Assembly (NCBI GenBank): GCA_046291875.1
Contig: JBKBSF010000003.1
Span: 1-64,000 of the forward strand
Length of the DNA stretch: 64,000 bases
Direction: 5' to 3'
DNA from: SKVR01 sp046291875
GTDB taxonomy: Bacteria > Bacteroidota > Bacteroidia > Bacteroidales > UBA7960
Shown here: in pieces, positions 1 through 7,816 of the stretch
How the letters are laid out: every line of letters starts with the position of its first letter
How positions within the stretch are numbered: the stretch's first letter is position 1
Notes under the pieces: model-generated
Databases searched by the model: none
What the model was told of the DNA's origin: nothing
What the model saw: the letters and a program-made list of their open reading frames with translations, nothing else
Translations under genes and position numbers: made by a program

Positions 1-199
1 AAGTAATTGGTCTGATGTAACTTGCATGTTGATTTTCATCTATTTTTGTGAGCGGTACTGCTCATGCAAGTTTCATTCGTAAAGTTTTTTACTCCATTCA
101 CATAAACACAGGCGTATTTCAGATAATAGCTGAATTTGAATGAATTGCCTTAGTAAATTTGTTCAAATCCAACAGTTATTCAAACAAAAACTCACAACC

Positions 200-1894
200 A
201 TGAAAACAATTCTGCACCATTCTATTCTGATTTACCTGGGTTTGTGCATACTCTCATCTGCCAGGGCCACCCACCGGGAAAACCTCAGCACACGTATCGA
301 TTCACTGGTATCACTACAACACAATGAGGGTGAACCCGGAGGTGTGATTGTAGTGTTGCAGGGAGAAAAAATTCTGCACAAGCAAACCTACGGACTAATG
401 AACATGGAGCAGGGGAAGGCAATCAGCACCTACACCCAGTTCGACATTGCATCGGTGGCCAAACAATTTACAGGCTATGCCATACTATTGCTGGAGAAAG
501 AAGGCCTGCTCGACCTGGATGCCGATATTCGCCTTTATCTGCCCTATCTGCCGAAATATCCCAACACCATTACTGTAAGGCACTTACTGCAACACACCAG
601 CGGTATTGCTTCATCCGACTGGCTAAGACTGATCTCGGGAATTCCTCTTGATCAGGAATGGAATCACCATGACGAGATTGCCCTCATAGCCCAGTATCCT
701 CAGCTGAATTTTGACCCCAACTCAACCTACACCTACTCCAACGCGGGCTATTCGCTTCTGGCAAGCATCGTGGAAAGTGTAAGCGGTTCTTCTTTTGCAG
801 ATTATCTGCACCAAAAAGTGTTTCGTCCATTACACATGACCTCCTCTTTTGTGTTGTTGCCCGATACAGAAATTACACCAGACATAGCCCTGGGTTACAG
901 GAAAACCCCCAATGGATTTGAGCACTTCAGCAGTGTAACCGACTTCAGCTATGGATCAGGAAATCTGCTTACCACTACCGCGGATATGATCCTCTGGGGG
1001 AAACACCTCATGGATCCGGCCCCCGCGCAAAAAGAGCTTGTCGAGCGTATGTTTCACCGATACAACACCCTCACCAGTGGCGATAGCCTACATTACACTT
1101 ATGGGCTGCAGGTGCGCAGCCACCTGGGCCTTAAGATGGTTGAACACAGCGGTGGGGTGCCCGGATTCCGAAATCAGTTTATGATTTTTCCAGAGCACCA
1201 AACCCTTATCATCCTGATGTTTAACAACGAAAGTATCAACACCCGATCCATTGCCCTGGCCATAACCCAAATGGTACTGGGAGAAAACATGAAGCCACAG
1301 GATCCCCCTCAGGCTCCGGTGGAAATCTCCTTGCCCCTGGAAAGCATACAAAGATTTCAGGGCACCTTCAGAATGGAGGATGGTATGGAAATGACTTTTA
1401 CTGTAGCAGAGGATCTGTTTTGGCTCGAGCTCCCAGGCAACCAACGATTCCAGTTGTTTGCCCAGAGTGAAACACGCTTCTTTGTCAAGGAATTTGCCGC
1501 GGCATGCTCCTTTGTGATCAATGCCAGCGGCGATGCAGATCAGATGATATGGCACCAGTCAGGACGAGACTTTCCGGCCATACGAACACAAGAGACAGAA
1601 CCCCTTTCCATAGATCAGCTCACCCTCTACACCGGTAATTACCGACAGATATACCTGTGTACAGACTACCCTGTGCAGATTCTGGAAAAGGAGCTCATCA
1701 TACTGCTGCCGGAAACTTTCAACACCTACCTGGGCTTTGGCAAACTTAAACTCAACCACATCCGCAACGATAGTTTTGCATCGGATTACCTGGGTATGAT
1801 CCATTTCACGCGTGATGATTCTGGACAAGTAGACGGATTTGTTATTGCAGATGCCGGAAGAATGAAGAATATTACATTCAACCGCACCGATTAA
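200..1894 (+). CDS. Secreted serine hydrolase, beta-lactamase/class C fold
   Basis: A 564-residue exported protein of the class C beta-lactamase/penicillin-binding-protein-like family, likely an esterase, peptidase or cell-wall hydrolase in the periplasm. Residues 1-23 form a signal peptide ending near SSARA. The catalytic motifs are visible: SVAK (Ser85, Lys88), YSN at 179-181 and HSGG at about 316. About 200 residues follow the catalytic domain, resembling the C-terminal beta-barrel extension of many Bacteroidota members; this part has no recognised motif. I chose ATG 200 rather than an in-frame start 60 bases upstream because only the later one puts the signal peptide at the N-terminus. 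It stands alone and ends at a strong hairpin. The substrate cannot be read from the sequence. Confidence 0.85.
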   Translation: MKTILHHSILIYLGLCILSSARATHRENLSTRIDSLVSLQHNEGEPGGVIVVLQGEKILHKQTYGLMNMEQGKAISTYTQFDIASVAKQFTGYAILLLEKEGLLDLDADIRLYLPYLPKYPNTITVRHLLQHTSGIASSDWLRLISGIPLDQEWNHHDEIALIAQYPQLNFDPNSTYTYSNAGYSLLASIVESVSGSSFADYLHQKVFRPLHMTSSFVLLPDTEITPDIALGYRKTPNGFEHFSSVTDFSYGSGNLLTTTADMILWGKHLMDPAPAQKELVERMFHRYNTLTSGDSLHYTYGLQVRSHLGLKMVEHSGGVPGFRNQFMIFPEHQTLIILMFNNESINTRSIALAITQMVLGENMKPQDPPQAPVEISLPLESIQRFQGTFRMEDGMEMTFTVAEDLFWLELPGNQRFQLFAQSETRFFVKEFAAACSFVINASGDADQMIWHQSGRDFPAIRTQETEPLSIDQLTLYTGNYRQIYLCTDYPVQILEKELIILLPETFNTYLGFGKLKLNHIRNDSFASDYLGMIHFTRDDSGQVDGFVIADAGRMKNITFNRTD

Positions 1895-1930
1895 TGGATC
1901 TGGTTAGGCCCAAAAGCATTTTACTCTTTA

Positions 1931-1968
1931 TCCTGCATCATCGGCTGATGATGCAGGTTTTGTATTTC
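1931..1968 (+). terminator. Hairpin terminator after the serine hydrolase
   Basis: An 11-bp perfect stem (CCTGCATCATC paired with GATGATGCAGG) with a four-base loop lies 37 bases after the stop codon and is followed by a T-rich run, as expected of an intrinsic terminator. Confidence 0.75.
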
Positions 1969-2122
1969 TTCAAAAAAAGGCAGCCAACCTGAAATTTCTG
2001 AACATCCAATCATCTTAGAAACCTATAAAAGAGTATTTTTACCGCCCCAACACACAAACCAGTAACAACCCACCCCTGATGCGGGTTGCAGGCTTATTAC
2101 CCAATCCTTATTTTCAGCTTGT

Positions 2123-3094
2123 ATGCAAAAAGAAAAAAATCAAGAGGAGATCCTTGCAACAAACACCGATGAACAGGTAGAATGTAAAAACTGCTCACAT
2201 ACCTACTCTGGCAATTTTTGCCCCCAATGCGGGCAATCTAAAAAAGAGTTCGACAGGCCCCTGAAGTTTTTCTTCGTCGATTTTGCGGGTAATATTTTTG
2301 CATTCGACACGCGTTTGTGGAAATCGCTCAAGCACATTTTGTTTCATCCGGGCAGAATGGAAACCAACTACATTAGCGGCCAGCGTGTGCGTTATATGCC
2401 TCCTTTCAGGTTGTACGTTTTTGTGAGCTTTATCTTTTTCCTAAGCTTGTCATGGGCCACCGGCAGAGCCATCAGCAAAAACAAGGCTGAACTAAACATC
2501 CTGCACAGTGGCGAAGCTATGTCTGACAGCATTCTGAACGAGCTAAGGACAAAACACCCGGAGATTACTATATCGTGGAGGAACAAAAACGAAACATCGC
2601 ACCGGGATACCCTCGCTGACGAGGGATCTGGCAACCTTCCCGGCATCGCTAATCCAAATAATGAACAGAGCAGCACCCAGGCTAAGATGAGCCATATCAT
2701 GGAAAACCCTGAAATGTATATGGATCGGTTTTTCAAATATGCCTCCTGGAGCCTGTTTTTACTGATGCCCTTCTATGGGTTTCTGCTTTGGCTCAACTTT
2801 CGCAAATCCAAACGCAACTACGTAAGCCACTTCCTTTTATCGGTAAATCAGCATGTTTTCATTTATGTGATATTGCTGCTGATCTTGTTTACGGGACTGG
2901 CATTCCCCACCAGGGCCATCCAACCGGAGAAGTACCTGCTCTATCTTTTCCCTGTCTATGCCTGGGTGGGAGCTGTGCGTCTGTATCAGAGGCACTGGCT
3001 CAAAACAGGTATCCGCCTTTTGGTGCTAACGGTTTTTTATCTCTTTGTTGTAGCAATGGCCACGGCTTTTATTGCATGGGTTTCTTTTACCTGA
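2123..3094 (+). CDS. DUF3667-type membrane protein with zinc ribbon
   Basis: A 323-residue inner-membrane protein. Near the N-terminus (residues 21-39) there is a four-cysteine zinc ribbon (CKNCSHTYSGNFCPQCG), followed by an amphipathic segment with a HPGRM..Y motif and then four or five hydrophobic segments (about 95-112, 205-225, 240-260, 267-282, 293-315). This layout is typical of the DUF3667 family of Bacteroidota, whose function is unknown. A polar loop of roughly 90 residues between the first and second membrane segments is low in conserved-looking motifs. It is monocistronic, with no functional hint from its neighbours. Confidence 0.75.
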   Translation: MQKEKNQEEILATNTDEQVECKNCSHTYSGNFCPQCGQSKKEFDRPLKFFFVDFAGNIFAFDTRLWKSLKHILFHPGRMETNYISGQRVRYMPPFRLYVFVSFIFFLSLSWATGRAISKNKAELNILHSGEAMSDSILNELRTKHPEITISWRNKNETSHRDTLADEGSGNLPGIANPNNEQSSTQAKMSHIMENPEMYMDRFFKYASWSLFLLMPFYGFLLWLNFRKSKRNYVSHFLLSVNQHVFIYVILLLILFTGLAFPTRAIQPEKYLLYLFPVYAWVGAVRLYQRHWLKTGIRLLVLTVFYLFVVAMATAFIAWVSFT

Positions 3095-3128
3095 ACCCCC
3101 TAAACCCCTTGACTTTGGGCCCAACATC

Positions 3129-3155
3129 TGTTCGCCAGCGGACGGTTTTGTCCGT
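3129..3155. promoter_or_regulatory. Overlapping dyads (TGTTCG..GCGGAC..GTCCG) upstream of an acetyltransferase
   Basis: TGTTCGCCAGCGGAC is followed by GGTTTTGTCCG, giving two alternative hairpins that share the GCGGAC block. It lies about 130 bases before the gene starting at 3283. Related elements occur near 6212 and 28007. Operator or leader function is inferred only. Confidence 0.3.
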
Positions 3156-3282
3156 AAATAATCCATCCTGCATAATTTAAAAGCAACCCACCTCCGGGTA
3201 AACACAACTGGCTACGAACAACTTATGATTTATGGCACACTTTTATAAGGCATGTGCAAAACAATTTGCAATATCCTGAAGT

Positions 3283-3906
3283 ATGCTTACCCTACCCACT
3301 CAAACATTAGATGCCATTGCTACGCAAATGGGCAACAGCTTTGCGGCAGATCCGATGTTCAGTGCCCAGATGCAGGGCATCCGGAAAAGAGAAGAACTTT
3401 TAAAGGCCCATGCCCGCTTATCCTTAAAGCATTCCCTGAAAACAGGAGCACTGCACCTGCTCGACAATGACCCCGGAGCCATCATGATTGCTTTCGACAG
3501 TGCAAAGAACAGCCAGCTCAGAGAAACAATAACCCTGATCAAAACCCTGGGAATTTCCTTCTTGATCCTGGGCTACAAAGATGTGAAACAGTTTTTTCGC
3601 AACCTGAAAACCCTTGGCAAGGTGCTGAATTTCAGCTGGCACAAAGAGTTTGTCAAGGGCCGGCACTACCGGGTAAAAGTAATCAGCATCGACAGGAGCC
3701 TCAGAGGAACAGGGGCTTTCCGCAGACTGTTTGCCCCGGCCATTGAGTATGCCGACCGCGAGGGCATTCCCATGGTGCTGGAAACTCACAATCCTTCCAA
3801 TGTAGGTCTTTACCAGCACTTTGGCTTTGAGCTGGTAAAAACCATTTCTTCGCCCGAAACGCATGTTCAGCAGTATTGCATGATCAGAAAACCCCACAAG
3901 TCATAA
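3283..3906 (+). CDS. GNAT-family N-acetyltransferase
   Basis: A 207-residue protein whose C-terminal half fits the GNAT acetyl-CoA-dependent acyltransferase fold. A central beta strand (HYRVKVISIDRSLRGTGAFRRL, residues about 127-148) holds a variant of the acetyl-CoA-binding R-G-x-G-x-x-R loop, followed by a helix and the VLETHNPSNVGLYQHFGFE block (about 167-185) typical of GNAT motif B. The N-terminal 100 residues form the usual variable half. The substrate is unknown. It ends 42 bases before the next serine hydrolase, so the two may be co-transcribed. A second possible initiation codon exists upstream, but ATG 3283 gives a family-typical length. Confidence 0.75.
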   Translation: MLTLPTQTLDAIATQMGNSFAADPMFSAQMQGIRKREELLKAHARLSLKHSLKTGALHLLDNDPGAIMIAFDSAKNSQLRETITLIKTLGISFLILGYKDVKQFFRNLKTLGKVLNFSWHKEFVKGRHYRVKVISIDRSLRGTGAFRRLFAPAIEYADREGIPMVLETHNPSNVGLYQHFGFELVKTISSPETHVQQYCMIRKPHKS

Positions 3907-3948
3907 CTTTTCACTAATTTGCTACCATATCCTCAAAATCATTTAACC

Positions 3949-5007
3949 ATGTCCGGAAAACTTACCCCTGAACGCATTAACCCGTGGGTTGAAAAGATTG
4001 TAAACAACAAAAACATTTTCAGCGCCATCTTCCATGTGGAGAACGAAGACCGCTCCTTTGTGCATACCGCTGCTGCAGGCGACATCAACCCCGACAGCAA
4101 ATATTTTATTGCCAGCACCACCAAACTTTACGTTACTGCAGTACTGCTGCGGTTGATGGAAGAGAACAAAATATCGCTGGATGACAAGTTGGGCAAACAC
4201 CTGCCCGATGAAATGGTGCAGGGACTGCATATACACAAGGGCACCGATCACAGCCGGGAGCTAAAGGTTCTTCATCTGCTTTCCAACACTTCGGGCATAC
4301 CCGATTACTTCTTTCACAAACAATCCGACGGGAAAACTGCCGCCGATGATCTCATTGCAGGAAATGACCAGCCCTGGCACCTGGAGAAAACCCTTGAAGT
4401 AGTAAAAACAATGAAGCCCAATTTTAAACCCGGTGCTAAGGCAGCCTATTCCGATACCAACTACCAGTTGCTGGGCCGCATCATTGAGAACATTACCGGT
4501 AAACCCATTGCCGATGTGTTTCGTGAGTTTATCTTCGAACCCCTGAATCTGAAAAACACCTATTCCTATCTGGATCCCAACGATACAAGTCCGGCCAGAT
4601 TTTATTATGGAAATCAACAAACCTGGCTGCCCAAATACATGACATCGGTAACCGTGGAAGGGGGTATTGTTTCCACCGCCGAAGAATCGGCCCGGGTGTT
4701 ACGTGCCTTTTTCAACGGAGAACTCTTCCCTAAGGACAGGATTGAAACCCTCAAAAAATGGAGGATGTTATTCTCGCCTGGAGTGTTTTATTTTGGCATC
4801 GGGCTGGAGAAGATATGGACTCCATGGATTGCATCGCCCTTTAAACCCCTGGGGGAGACACTGGGCTTCTGGGGACAGACCAGTGCATTTGCTTTCTACA
4901 ATACTAAAACCGGACTGTATATGACCGGTACCGCCAACCAGTTCAACAGCAAGGGGCACCAGGCCTTAGGGAATGTGGTAATCAAAAGTATAAAAGCTGC
5001 CTTGTGA
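3949..5007 (+). CDS. Serine hydrolase, beta-lactamase/class C fold, probably cytoplasmic
   Basis: A 352-residue class C beta-lactamase-fold hydrolase. The nucleophile motif is STTK (Ser56, Lys59) and the second motif is YSDTNY (Tyr168). The usual third motif H-x-G is replaced by a GFWGQT segment near residue 310, so the third active-site element looks atypical. Unlike the gene at 200 there is no signal peptide, so it may act in the cytoplasm. I chose ATG 3949 (MSGKLTP) over an upstream TTG because the extra ten residues have no family look. It follows the acetyltransferase closely and in the same direction. Likely activity: esterase or amide hydrolase; substrate unknown. Confidence 0.8.
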   Translation: MSGKLTPERINPWVEKIVNNKNIFSAIFHVENEDRSFVHTAAAGDINPDSKYFIASTTKLYVTAVLLRLMEENKISLDDKLGKHLPDEMVQGLHIHKGTDHSRELKVLHLLSNTSGIPDYFFHKQSDGKTAADDLIAGNDQPWHLEKTLEVVKTMKPNFKPGAKAAYSDTNYQLLGRIIENITGKPIADVFREFIFEPLNLKNTYSYLDPNDTSPARFYYGNQQTWLPKYMTSVTVEGGIVSTAEESARVLRAFFNGELFPKDRIETLKKWRMLFSPGVFYFGIGLEKIWTPWIASPFKPLGETLGFWGQTSAFAFYNTKTGLYMTGTANQFNSKGHQALGNVVIKSIKAAL

Positions 5008-5054
5008 GAATAATCACTGATTTCAGGGATCTTTTAGGGTGTCAGGATTAAGGG

Positions 5055-5303
5055 TTAAAGTGCAACCTGTTTTTCCCCCTTTAACTCTTTTAGATAGTTT
5101 GGACAAAAATCATAGCCATTATCCCATGCAATACCTCCCCCTGGTTCAATAAATACTTTGGTGAATTTTTCGTAATTGATCAATTCTTCAGTAAACCCCT
5201 TACCGATAAAAGGCCTGAAGTTTATGGTCTTTTCCTCACCATCGGCAAATTTTAGCCAGATGAAATAGTTCTCAAGAACTTTTAATTCAACTACTTTGTT
5301 CAT
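5055..5303 (-). CDS. DUF2442 domain protein
   Basis: A small protein of 82 residues with the DUF2442 pattern: a strand-rich N-terminus (VVELKVLENYFIWLKFADG) and a C-terminal stretch with FIEPGGGIAWDNGYDFCP. The family is a small alpha/beta fold of unknown function and is often encoded next to DUF4160, as here (gap of 10 bases). Such pairs have been suggested to be toxin-antitoxin-like, but this is not established. A TTG start 18 bases upstream would make the genes overlap by 8 bases; ATG 5303 is preferred. Confidence 0.75.
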   Translation of the reverse strand: MNKVVELKVLENYFIWLKFADGEEKTINFRPFIGKGFTEELINYEKFTKVFIEPGGGIAWDNGYDFCPNYLKELKGEKQVAL

Positions 5304-5313
5304 TTTTTTTATT

Positions 5314-5574
5314 TTAATCAAGGGGATCTATTTTGTTTAATTTATCAGGAATAGCTGCCAGTTCCCAGTTTTGCAACAATTCCTCTTTATGTTTGGATGC
5401 CCATTCCAGCACCATAGCATGTGCCCGTGAAGAAATACCTCCGGCGATAACATCAAGGGTGCGAATATCATATTCAGCCATCCTTCCCTGGTATTCAGCA
5501 TGAAAATGAGGTGGGTTATGGTCCTTAAAATACATCCTGATTATTATTCCATAAAATCGAGATATCTCAGGCAT
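5314..5574 (-). CDS. DUF4160 domain protein
   Basis: An 86-residue protein with the DUF4160 signature: it begins MPEISRFYGI, then has the conserved YFKDHNPPHFHAEY block (residues about 14-27) rich in histidines, and an LEWA helix near residue 60. Family members are usually 80-90 residues, matching the ATG at 5574; a TTG start 15 bases further upstream is less likely. It is the first gene of a two-gene unit with the DUF2442 gene downstream. Function unknown; the histidine cluster could bind metal, but that is only a guess. Confidence 0.8.
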   Translation of the reverse strand: MPEISRFYGIIIRMYFKDHNPPHFHAEYQGRMAEYDIRTLDVIAGGISSRAHAMVLEWASKHKEELLQNWELAAIPDKLNKIDPLD

Positions 5575-5715
5575 ACATTTTTTGAGCAAATATACTCAAT
5601 ATTAAGGATAAACGCTACATTTGCGATGCAACATTCAGAGGGCCAGCACTATTATGTAAAGCAAATTGTTGAAGCATAACCAGTATTAAGTAAAAATTCA
5701 ATTGTACTACAAGTC

Positions 5716-6174
5716 ATGAACATTTTAATCACCGACATTTCGCAAAGACCAGAATTGATGAAGGATGCCGTTAATTATTTCTGGAACTGCTGGGGGAATG
5801 AGCGCAACTTTCCGTTTTACAAAGATTGCATTGAAAATTCAATACACAACCCCAAAGATGTTCCGAATTTCTATCTGGCCCTGCACGAGGATAAAATCAT
5901 CGGCACATATGCCTTGCTCGTAAACGATCTGATCAGCCGGCAGGATCTGAAGCCCTGGCTTGCCTGCCTCTACACTGAACCTGAATACCGCGGAAAAGGA
6001 CTGGCGGGAATGCTGCTGGAACATGGGGTGCAGCAAACCCGGGCCATGGGATACCCAAAGCTTTATCTCTATACCGACCTTGTTGATTTTTATGAGAGAA
6101 AGGGATGGGTACATATCTGCAATGGATTCATTCCCAATGGGGATGAGCATAAGATTTACTGCAGGGAAACCTGA
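5716..6174 (+). CDS. GNAT-family N-acetyltransferase
   Basis: A 152-residue acetyltransferase of the GNAT fold. The acetyl-CoA-binding loop is clear: after the strand LACLYTEPEYR come GKGLAG and a helix (residues about 83-105), matching the R/Q-x-x-G-x-G/A pattern, followed by the strand LYLYTD and the YERKGW block (about 124-138). It is a single, monocistronic gene after a 126-base leader. The acceptor substrate is not predictable; family members acetylate amines of small molecules or proteins. Confidence 0.85.
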   Translation: MNILITDISQRPELMKDAVNYFWNCWGNERNFPFYKDCIENSIHNPKDVPNFYLALHEDKIIGTYALLVNDLISRQDLKPWLACLYTEPEYRGKGLAGMLLEHGVQQTRAMGYPKLYLYTDLVDFYERKGWVHICNGFIPNGDEHKIYCRET

Positions 6175-6331
6175 TGTAAACAATTGTTCATTTTCGGGCA
6201 ATCAAATGCAATAGCGGACACTGTCAGGATGTTGACCTGTATTCGACTGGTGATGTAACATCCTTTTTGACAGCACGATAAGGGAAGTGGCCTTCGTTTT
6301 GATTAGTGGTGTGCAAAAAAAGAACACATAA

Positions 6332-7768
6332 ATGAAAAAAACGCCACTCCTTGTCTTGCTGTTCCTTTTCTCAGCAGGGCTTTTTGCACAACCCCCCTTC
6401 CCCCTGGTCACCGACCATTATCATCTTGAACTTTCCTTCGATTACGGTAATGAAACCCTGCAGGGCCAATGCAGGATGACCCTCCTGAATCAGTCTGATT
6501 CAGCTGTTACGCAAATACCCCTGATGCTCTACCGCCTGATGAAGGTGAACTCTGTGAAAACCGGCGATGGCAAAGAATTGAATTTCAAACAAACCGTTGT
6601 TCAGTATGAGGATTTCACTAAACTGCAGGCCAACCATATACTGGTAGACTATGAAATACCGGCCCATGAAAGCAGGGTCATCCACATTGATTATGGCGGA
6701 CACCTCCTGGGGTACACCGAAACCGGAATGGGCTATATTACAGACAGGATATCCCCTGAGTTCACTCTTATCAGAACGGATGCCTATGCTTATCCCATGA
6801 TAAGCCAGCCCAGCATTGTTTTCCTTATCAACAACATCAGGAACCACCTTTTTCATTATGATATTATGGTTACGGTACCCGACACCCTTGTGGTAGCCAG
6901 TGGTGGCCGTCTGGTTACCAGAACCCCTGTTCAAGACAATGAAGTTACCTACCATTACACCAGCAAGAAACCATCGTGGCGCATTGATATTGCCATTGCA
7001 CCTTACAGGCAAATGAATAGCCCCTTGCTTGACCTGTTTTACCTTACCAGTGAAAGTGCAGCACAGGCCATTGTAGAGCACGGCAACAATGCTATTGAAC
7101 AGTTTACAGAATGGTGGGGGGAGTTGCAGAGTCCAGAAGCCGTTACCATTATTGAAACCGAGAGGGGTAGTGGCGGACAAGCCGATGAACTGGTGATCCT
7201 GCTGCCCGAAGAAAGCTTTTCCAACATAACCAATTATCATAACCTGTTTCACGAACTGGCCCACCTGTGGCAGGCAGTAACCAGCGAAAAAGAAGGCCCT
7301 TCACCACGCTGGGAAGAGGGGCTGGCTGATTTTTCTGCTTATCTTCTCAACGAAACTTTGTTTGAGGAAAAGGCTGGCCTGCTCATAAGAGCAGCCAATC
7401 ATAATCTCAGAAGATTGAAACGAGATTTCGACAGAAATCCACCCCTGGCCGAAATTCCAATGATGGAGTATGGCAATCAACGCATTACCAACTTGTCCTA
7501 TATCCAGCCCATGGTAATGTTTGCTGTGTTGTATTACTGGGCAGGTGAGGAAGTTTTTCACAACACCATGGGCGGCTTTTACCAGGAATACATAATGAAA
7601 AGAGCTTCAACCCTTGATTTTGTGAATTACTGGAAACAAAAGGCACCATCTTACCCGCTTGATACTTTTTTCAACGACTGGATCTATACAGCCCGTTTTG
7701 CCGAATTTATTCAGGAAGGAAAAAGTTTCGAAGACATACTGGAGTATTACAGATTGATTTCTCCCTAA
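6332..7768 (+). CDS. Exported gluzincin-like (M1-type) metallopeptidase
   Basis: A 478-residue exported protein with a signal peptide (residues 1-19, cleavage after LFA before QPP). The N-terminal half is strand-rich, like the beta domain of M1 aminopeptidases. At about residues 308-312 there is the zinc motif HELAH, and 18 residues further the third ligand region WEEGLADF. In classical M1 enzymes the spacing to the glutamate before Gly is one residue longer, so this is a divergent gluzincin. No GxMEN exopeptidase motif was seen, so aminopeptidase specificity is uncertain. It precedes the DUF5916 gene by 48 bases in the same direction, suggesting joint expression. Likely role: periplasmic peptide processing. 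Confidence 0.65.
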   Translation: MKKTPLLVLLFLFSAGLFAQPPFPLVTDHYHLELSFDYGNETLQGQCRMTLLNQSDSAVTQIPLMLYRLMKVNSVKTGDGKELNFKQTVVQYEDFTKLQANHILVDYEIPAHESRVIHIDYGGHLLGYTETGMGYITDRISPEFTLIRTDAYAYPMISQPSIVFLINNIRNHLFHYDIMVTVPDTLVVASGGRLVTRTPVQDNEVTYHYTSKKPSWRIDIAIAPYRQMNSPLLDLFYLTSESAAQAIVEHGNNAIEQFTEWWGELQSPEAVTIIETERGSGGQADELVILLPEESFSNITNYHNLFHELAHLWQAVTSEKEGPSPRWEEGLADFSAYLLNETLFEEKAGLLIRAANHNLRRLKRDFDRNPPLAEIPMMEYGNQRITNLSYIQPMVMFAVLYYWAGEEVFHNTMGGFYQEYIMKRASTLDFVNYWKQKAPSYPLDTFFNDWIYTARFAEFIQEGKSFEDILEYYRLISP

Positions 7769-7816
7769 GAATTTAAGGTCAACGAAACAAAACGAAAACC
7801 AGTCATACTACAACCC

